This document shows, in pieces, positions 58,383-64,000 of a DNA stretch of 64,000 nt (within the stretch, counting starts at the first letter, position 1; each line of letters opens with the position of its first letter). Below the pieces are notes generated by a model. That model saw nothing but the letters and a program-made list of their open reading frames with translations, did no database searches and was not told the origin of the DNA. This DNA is from Clostridia bacterium (GTDB lineage Bacteria; Bacillota; Clostridia; Oscillospirales; Acutalibacteraceae). The stretch lies in the NCBI GenBank assembly GCA_024404095.1, contig JAKSQO010000008.1, positions 26,539 to 90,538 of the forward strand, in the 5' to 3' direction. The translations under genes were made by a program, and so were the position numbers.

Positions 58383-61300
58383 ATGAAGAGGATTGCAAAA
58401 AGAATTTTCGGGGTATTGCTTGTTATGGTGATGCTTATGACGGTTGCGCCGTTGGAGGGATTTGTTACAAAAGCAAGTGCGGCGGGAGGATATCGTGTCG
58501 GTGATACGCTCCAATTTGGTGAGTATCCGCAGACAACGGTTACAAACGATTATTTGAGGGCAAGGCTTGCGGAACAGAGCTACGACTCAAACGGTATTTT
58601 GTATTACCAAGGTGATAAATACATCAGAATCGACAGTGAGTATTACGGTATGCTTCCGATAACATGGCGTGTTCTTTCTGTTGACTCTGACGGATTGTAT
58701 ATTATGGCAGATAAAATTCTTGACTGCCAACCATACAACACATCATATTATGCATCAGTAACATGGGCTTACTGTAAACTTCGCACATGGCTGAACGGAT
58801 ATTTTTACAACCTTGCATTTTCAGATACGGAAAAGCAGAAAATCAATACAACCCATCTTGTGAATGGGGATAACCCATGGTACGGAACAGATGGCGGTAT
58901 TGATACATACGATAAGGTGTTTGTACCTTCAGTCGGTGATGTGCTCAATACAGCAAGCGGATTTTCAAGCTATGGCACAGAGGATTCGGCACGATTCGCC
59001 AAGGTAACGCCGTATGCGCAGGTTAAAGGTGCATATGTATATGCATCATATGGCAGCACATATAACGGAAACGGTTATTGGTGGCTCCGCACTCCCGGTT
59101 ATAACAGTATTTATGCGTGCTTCGTCATCAGCGATGGCAGTTTCAACAGTAGCGGCTACAATGTCAGCAGAGACTCTATCGGCGTTCGTCCAGCTTTAAA
59201 AATCAATCTCTCATCTTCAATCTATCAATCTAAAAGCTATAATTCTTATGAAATTAAGACAGTAGACGGAACGACCGGTAAACCGTTGAGCGGAGTTTCC
59301 GTCGTTTACGACGGAAACTCCGTCGGTACAACGAAATCTGACGGTACATATACTCTTTCTGCCGGTAAGAATACAGACTCAAACAAAGAGGTTAAATTTG
59401 TTAAGGGTGAATACAGTTCTTCTTCTCGTAAGCTCTACGAAATGAATCCATACGGACAGAATATTATCGCTATGAACAGTGGATTTGACGTTTCAGGAGT
59501 TCTGTCGGACATTGCCCTGACAGGTGAAAAAATAGACGGACCAACAGTAAATATTATGGGAAAGAGTTTTCCGTTGTTCAGCTTTGACGGCGGTCTTGAT
59601 TTTGGTTCCTTTTCATTTAAATATAATCAAAATACAAAGGATAAAACGGTAAAATATATTGTCGGTATCAAAGACGGCATCGAAATCAGCAATGATGACG
59701 ATTTTAATGATAACTATGATGAGTTTAAGTCGTTTTTTAAAGGATTTTCTGACGATACAAACTATAAAAACTACTGGAGATACAACAATATAAAGAATAA
59801 ACTTGAAACACAAAAAGGAAAAGTTGGATTTGATGCCAACTTAGCGGTTGCGGGTTACCTTGAATTTGACTATTCAACAGGAAATCTTAAGTTCAAAGAG
59901 GGCGGTATTGTTGTGACTGCTGACGCTGCAGTAAGTCAGGATGTTCCGTTCTGGGGTATTTGTTACGCAACATTTAAAATCGGCGGTGAAATAGAAGGAA
60001 AACTCTACGCAACTCAGGAGAACAGTGGAGTACTCCAGCTCAATACAAGTCTTGCTTTAAGCGTTAAACCGACAATTGGTGCAGGCGCAAAATTATTGAG
60101 CAAAGATATAGCAAGCGTTGAAGTCGGAATAAACGGAAAAATTACAGGAAAAATCAAATTGCCTGCATCATCATTTAAAGAATCAGCTTCACTTTATTTG
60201 AATGCAAATGCTTATGTCAAAGTTAAAGCTCTATGGGCATTTGAGCATAAATGGTCAACCAATTTCCCCAACATGAATATTTGTCCGAATTTTGGAGAAT
60301 TTCAGACGAGTTCTGTAGGAAATAATTATATTGACGAAAATGGAAACATAGTCACAATAGATGAGGACGACCTTGAGTTGATTGACAGAAGCTATCTTGA
60401 TGTATTTAAAACAGCGTCATATTCAGGCAACGATTATCTGAATGATACTGCCGTTTATCCTTACGGTTATCCCGAACTTGTAAAGCTTGATGACGGCAGA
60501 ATAGTTGCACTGTATTTATACGATAACGGTCTGAAATCCGCTATAAACAGAACAACTCTCTATTACAGCGTATATAACAACAATGAGTGGAGTCTGCCGA
60601 TTCCTGTTTGTGATTCAGGTCTTGCTGATTTCCCTGCTAAGGTATGCACAGACGGAAATAAAATTTATATGGTATGGCAGAGAGCTTCAGAGGTACTTAA
60701 CGATAAATACGAAGTCAGCGATATTGTTGACAAGACTGAACTTGTTTACTCTGAGTTTGACGGCTCAACATGGTCTGCCCCGATTACAGTTGATACAGCC
60801 GGAAAGTATCAGATGCTTTATTCAATCGCAGAAAGCAACGGCAAGGTTGCGGTTGAATGGGCTGAAAACAGCGTTGACAGCTATACTCTCTCCGAAGGTG
60901 TAACTTCGGTTTACTACAAAACACTTGAAGACGATACTTGGAGCAGTCAGTCAAATGTTGCTTCAAGCAAAGGTATTGCGGCTGCAGCTATCGGCTTTGT
61001 AGGTGATAATATTAAGGTTGCATATTCGATTGACAGTGACGGTGACCTGACAACGGCAAACGACAGCGATATTTACTTCAACGGCACGCAGTTTACTGAT
61101 AACAATGTGGACGAGGGCGAAATCACATATCAGAACGACAAATTCTATTGGATTCAGGGTGGCGAGCTTAGCGAGTATGACGGCTATTCTGTAAAGAACA
61201 CAGGGCTGTATATTGAAAATGACTACCGTGTTCTCAATAACAGCAGTACAACGGCGGTTACATCACTTGCAACTGACGGATTCAAAAATGAACTTGTTGT

Positions 61301-64000
61301 TTCTTACCTTAACGGTGATACATACACAAAGCCTGTTGCTCTCACATCTTACGGCAGACATATAGGCTACTATGATGCAATTCTCAACAGCAACGGTTCA
61401 ATTTCCGTTCTTGCCGATGTTGATAATTTAAGTAATGATAAGGATGCTTATCCTTACACAACCACCGATATGGTATGCGACATCATCAGCGGCAAAACTG
61501 ACCTTGAAATCTGCGATGTTTTCGCAGGTGACGGTGTTGCAAGAGGTTCAACAGTAACATTCAGCGGAACTGTTAAGAACAACGGCACAACACCCGTAAG
61601 CGGATATTCTGTAACGCTTAAGGGCGCAAACGGCAGTACGCTGGTTTCAAAACCGATATACAGCACTATTCTTCCGGGCGAAAGCAAAAACATCAGCGTT
61701 GATTACACTCTCCCAAATGATTTTGCAAAGCAGAATATAAAGGCTGTTGTTGAAGCTGACGGCGACAGCGTATCGGCAAACAATTCTCAGACCGTAACAG
61801 TCGGCTATGCGGATATTCAGATTGTTGACGCAGTAATTGACCGCAGCGGCGAAATCACCGCAACGGTTGTAAATAACGGACTTGAAGCCGTTTCGAATGC
61901 AAAGGTTAAGTATGTTTATTCGGGAGCTAATGCCGACACAACGCTTTCAAACATTACGGTTGGTTCAATCGGAATAGGTGAAGTGAAAACGGTAACTTAT
62001 TCCGTGCCTGCGCAGTATCTGAGCTTTGCGGATAACTATTCCGTGAATAAATTCAGACTTGAGGCTATGTCCGACGGCGAAGAAGAAGCTCTTGCCAACA
62101 ACGAGTACGATGTGATTTATGCTCCGATTGCAGTTGAAGGCATTACGCTCAACACATCAACACTTTCCCTTGAATACGGTCAGACCGCACAGCTTGTTGC
62201 TACGGTTTACCCGTCAAATGCATATAACAAGGGCGTACATTTTGTAAGTGACTCAACTGATGTTGCAACTGTTGACGATAACGGCAACATTACAACAGTC
62301 GGCAACGGTACAGCAATTATCACAGCTATCACCGATGATGGCGATTATATAGCACAGTGTCAGGTAACTGTTTCAGTAAAGGTGACAAGCGTTGACCTTG
62401 ACCAAAAGAATATAACTGTTAATGTAGGCAACACAATTACAATCAATGCGGATGTAACACCTGATGCCGCAAGTGACAAAACGGTTAAGTGGACTTCATC
62501 AGATAATACTATTGCGACTGTTGATGATAACGGTACAGTAAGAGGTGTTAAAACAGGTACTGCAACAATCACCGCAAAAACAAATGACGGTGGATTTGAA
62601 GCATGCTGTACTGTGAACGTAATAAATGCCGTTAACGGAATTACGATTTCAGACAGAAATATTACATTGTACGCTAACAAGACAAAGCAGCTTAAAGCGG
62701 CAGTAACTCCCGCCGATGCAGATAATCAGAGCATTGTATGGGAAAGCAATGACGATGATGTTGCAACTGTAAGCTCAACAGGACTTGTAACTGCAAAAAT
62801 GCCGGGTACGGCAATAATCACAGTTAAATCGGTTGACGGTGGATATACGGCAACCTGCACTGTAACGGTTGGCAAGCACGTAACTTCAATTATTCTTTCG
62901 GACACAGAGCTTTCCATGCCTGCAAGCACATCAGATACACTTTATGCAACAGTTATGCCATTGAGCGCATTTGATAAGACTGTAACATGGGTATCAACAA
63001 ATCCGAAAGCTGCAACTGTAGACCAGAACGGTAATGTTCACGCAGTTAAAGCAGGTACAACAACTATTATCGCATATTGCGAGGACGGCGATGTAACAGC
63101 TGAGTGTACGATTACTGTTACTAATTCGGCAACAGGAATTGAAATGTCGCAGAGCGAAGTATATATTGCAAGAAACAGTTCAAAACAGCTCTATGCAACA
63201 GTAATTCCTGATACCGCAGAAAATGCGAATGTAACATGGGAAAGCAAGTATCCTGAAATTGCAACAGTTGATTCAAACGGTGTTGTTACTGCAAAAATGG
63301 CAGGTACAACAATGATTGTCGCAACATCTGTTGACGGTGGATATAAAGCATACTGTTCTGTTAAGGTTGTAGGTATTGAAGCAGTTTCAACGGCAAGCAT
63401 AGATTTTGACACAGGCATTATTACAGGCCTTTCATCCAACATCAATTCACTTGATGATTATATCGAACTGACAGATTCAAGCTGTGAACTGAAGTATGAG
63501 ACATTAGGCACGGACTCAATAGTTTATCTCACAAGAGATAATGAAATTATTGATGCTTATACTGTTGTCATCTTTGGTGATGTTAACGGCGACGGTTGGT
63601 ACGACGGTATGGATTCAATGATTGTTAATTGCCTTGCGAATGGTATGATGACAAAAGATGATGTCGGCGAGGCGATTTATATGGCGGCTGACTGTAACCA
63701 CGATGGCGTAATTGACCAGTTGGATGTTGATATTCTTCGTGAGGCAGGTGTGCTTCTATCACAGGTTGACCAGAACAAGACTGAAGAAGAATTGCTTGAA
63801 ACATCATTTGCGTATGTTGAGTACCTGAACCTTATTGACCAAACTGTTGAAACCAAGGCGGAAGAGCCTGCTGAAGATGAACCGATTGATACTGGATTTA
63901 CATTTAATATATTTGAAGTCCTGATAAAGCTAATTAAGAATTTAATTTGTAACCGTCAAACCTACGAGCGAAGACACATGAAAAAGCCCGCCGAGATGGC
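58383..64000 (+). CDS. Giant secreted protein: DUF6273, CARDB, five Big_2, dockerin (3' partial)
   Basis: The frame is open from ATG 58383 (GGAGG at 58370-58374) to the window edge, over 1870 residues. In order: signal peptide (about 1-35); a DUF6273-like domain (about 40-275: PITWRVLSVDSDGLYIM, LRTWLNGYFYN, WWLRTPG, GVRPAL); a carboxypeptidase-regulatory-like segment (about 296-325); a large beta-rich region and a propeller-like stretch (about 690-1010); two CARDB-type domains (about 1040-1246); five Big_2 domains of about 83 residues (about 1250-1664); and a dockerin (about 1730-1796: GDVNGDGWYDGMDSMI, ADCNHDGVIDQLDVDIL). A hydrophobic tail (FNIFEVLIKLIKNLI) follows, so the true end is probably close. 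The dockerin and tail resemble those of the subtilase. Confidence 0.9.
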   Translation, partial: MKRIAKRIFGVLLVMVMLMTVAPLEGFVTKASAAGGYRVGDTLQFGEYPQTTVTNDYLRARLAEQSYDSNGILYYQGDKYIRIDSEYYGMLPITWRVLSVDSDGLYIMADKILDCQPYNTSYYASVTWAYCKLRTWLNGYFYNLAFSDTEKQKINTTHLVNGDNPWYGTDGGIDTYDKVFVPSVGDVLNTASGFSSYGTEDSARFAKVTPYAQVKGAYVYASYGSTYNGNGYWWLRTPGYNSIYACFVISDGSFNSSGYNVSRDSIGVRPALKINLSSSIYQSKSYNSYEIKTVDGTTGKPLSGVSVVYDGNSVGTTKSDGTYTLSAGKNTDSNKEVKFVKGEYSSSSRKLYEMNPYGQNIIAMNSGFDVSGVLSDIALTGEKIDGPTVNIMGKSFPLFSFDGGLDFGSFSFKYNQNTKDKTVKYIVGIKDGIEISNDDDFNDNYDEFKSFFKGFSDDTNYKNYWRYNNIKNKLETQKGKVGFDANLAVAGYLEFDYSTGNLKFKEGGIVVTADAAVSQDVPFWGICYATFKIGGEIEGKLYATQENSGVLQLNTSLALSVKPTIGAGAKLLSKDIASVEVGINGKITGKIKLPASSFKESASLYLNANAYVKVKALWAFEHKWSTNFPNMNICPNFGEFQTSSVGNNYIDENGNIVTIDEDDLELIDRSYLDVFKTASYSGNDYLNDTAVYPYGYPELVKLDDGRIVALYLYDNGLKSAINRTTLYYSVYNNNEWSLPIPVCDSGLADFPAKVCTDGNKIYMVWQRASEVLNDKYEVSDIVDKTELVYSEFDGSTWSAPITVDTAGKYQMLYSIAESNGKVAVEWAENSVDSYTLSEGVTSVYYKTLEDDTWSSQSNVASSKGIAAAAIGFVGDNIKVAYSIDSDGDLTTANDSDIYFNGTQFTDNNVDEGEITYQNDKFYWIQGGELSEYDGYSVKNTGLYIENDYRVLNNSSTTAVTSLATDGFKNELVVSYLNGDTYTKPVALTSYGRHIGYYDAILNSNGSISVLADVDNLSNDKDAYPYTTTDMVCDIISGKTDLEICDVFAGDGVARGSTVTFSGTVKNNGTTPVSGYSVTLKGANGSTLVSKPIYSTILPGESKNISVDYTLPNDFAKQNIKAVVEADGDSVSANNSQTVTVGYADIQIVDAVIDRSGEITATVVNNGLEAVSNAKVKYVYSGANADTTLSNITVGSIGIGEVKTVTYSVPAQYLSFADNYSVNKFRLEAMSDGEEEALANNEYDVIYAPIAVEGITLNTSTLSLEYGQTAQLVATVYPSNAYNKGVHFVSDSTDVATVDDNGNITTVGNGTAIITAITDDGDYIAQCQVTVSVKVTSVDLDQKNITVNVGNTITINADVTPDAASDKTVKWTSSDNTIATVDDNGTVRGVKTGTATITAKTNDGGFEACCTVNVINAVNGITISDRNITLYANKTKQLKAAVTPADADNQSIVWESNDDDVATVSSTGLVTAKMPGTAIITVKSVDGGYTATCTVTVGKHVTSIILSDTELSMPASTSDTLYATVMPLSAFDKTVTWVSTNPKAATVDQNGNVHAVKAGTTTIIAYCEDGDVTAECTITVTNSATGIEMSQSEVYIARNSSKQLYATVIPDTAENANVTWESKYPEIATVDSNGVVTAKMAGTTMIVATSVDGGYKAYCSVKVVGIEAVSTASIDFDTGIITGLSSNINSLDDYIELTDSSCELKYETLGTDSIVYLTRDNEIIDAYTVVIFGDVNGDGWYDGMDSMIVNCLANGMMTKDDVGEAIYMAADCNHDGVIDQLDVDILREAGVLLSQVDQNKTEEELLETSFAYVEYLNLIDQTVETKAEEPAEDEPIDTGFTFNIFEVLIKLIKNLICNRQTYERRHMKKPAEM
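59291..59322 (+). repeat. Perfect 15-bp inverted repeat inside a coding region
   Basis: CGGAGTTTCCGTCGT and its exact reverse complement are separated by TT. It lies within the DUF6273 protein gene, encoding part of the SGVSVVYDGNSVGT segment. There is no T-tract behind it. Confidence 0.85.

Noticed and set aside
59070..59200. A possible diversity-generating retroelement variable region in the DUF6273 domain (Asn- and Ser-rich WLRTPG segment).
   Set aside because: No reverse transcriptase, accessory gene or template repeat is visible in the window, and the domain is N-terminal rather than at the protein's end.

Overview
The window reads as chromosomal DNA of a Gram-positive, anaerobic, gut-type Clostridia member, most likely Oscillospiraceae/Ruminococcaceae. 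The reasons are the rpmH-rnpA-yidD-yidC-jag cluster, LytR-CpsA-Psr and VanY cell-wall enzymes, type I dockerin repeats, large secreted vWA/Ig/Big_2 proteins, a DUF4474 lipoprotein, and sigma-A promoters with 17-bp spacers. No phage, insertion sequence or CRISPR array was seen. About 40 intact genes end in TAA (27) or TGA (13), and none in TAG.

Layout. 1-2.6 kb: end of a membrane protein and a glycosidase-like gene facing it. 2.6-7.3 kb: L34, RNase P protein, YidD, YidC and Jag/KhpB, then an LCP ligase. 7.5-12.8 kb: a dockerin protein with five repeats, then a four-gene operon (ECF sigma, membrane anti-sigma-like protein, YcxB-like protein, Ig-like secreted protein). Two near-identical 38-nt upstream elements suggest that the dockerin gene and the sigma operon share control. 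12.9-21.4 kb: a zinc-ribbon PASTA pseudokinase, a PfoR-type PTS IIC with a phosphoesterase, a cell-wall amidase, a secreted phosphoesterase and a dockerin-tailed subtilase. 21.6-32.8 kb: two giant vWA paralogues, both broken. One is GH105-vWA with a single internal TAG; the other has a frameshift and an internal deletion.

33.2-40.8 kb: a carbohydrate locus with a GH30 enzyme, a GPH symporter with a long cytosolic tail, an MFS carrier and an 851-residue secreted protein of unknown function. 40.9-45.3 kb: an envelope operon with an LTA-synthase-like membrane sulfatase-fold protein, a YidC domain fused to a CDP-glycerol-type polymerase, a small YIDP-motif membrane protein and a signal peptidase I. 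This operon is the best candidate for an undescribed system: one enzyme would polymerise a glycerol-phosphate-like chain at a membrane platform while its neighbour transfers headgroups outside.

45.3-57.8 kb: alpha-galactosidase GH36, VanY carboxypeptidase, pyrimidine-nucleoside phosphorylase, RarA, an OmpR-type two-component pair, a degenerate GDPD-like protein with an N-acetylhexosamine-kinase-like enzyme, two lipoproteins and a small protein. 57.9 kb: tRNA-Lys(UUU). 58.4-64 kb: a multidomain secreted protein (DUF6273, CARDB, five Big_2, dockerin) that runs off the window. Overall the region is rich in glycan capture and breakdown, cell-wall remodelling and surface display.
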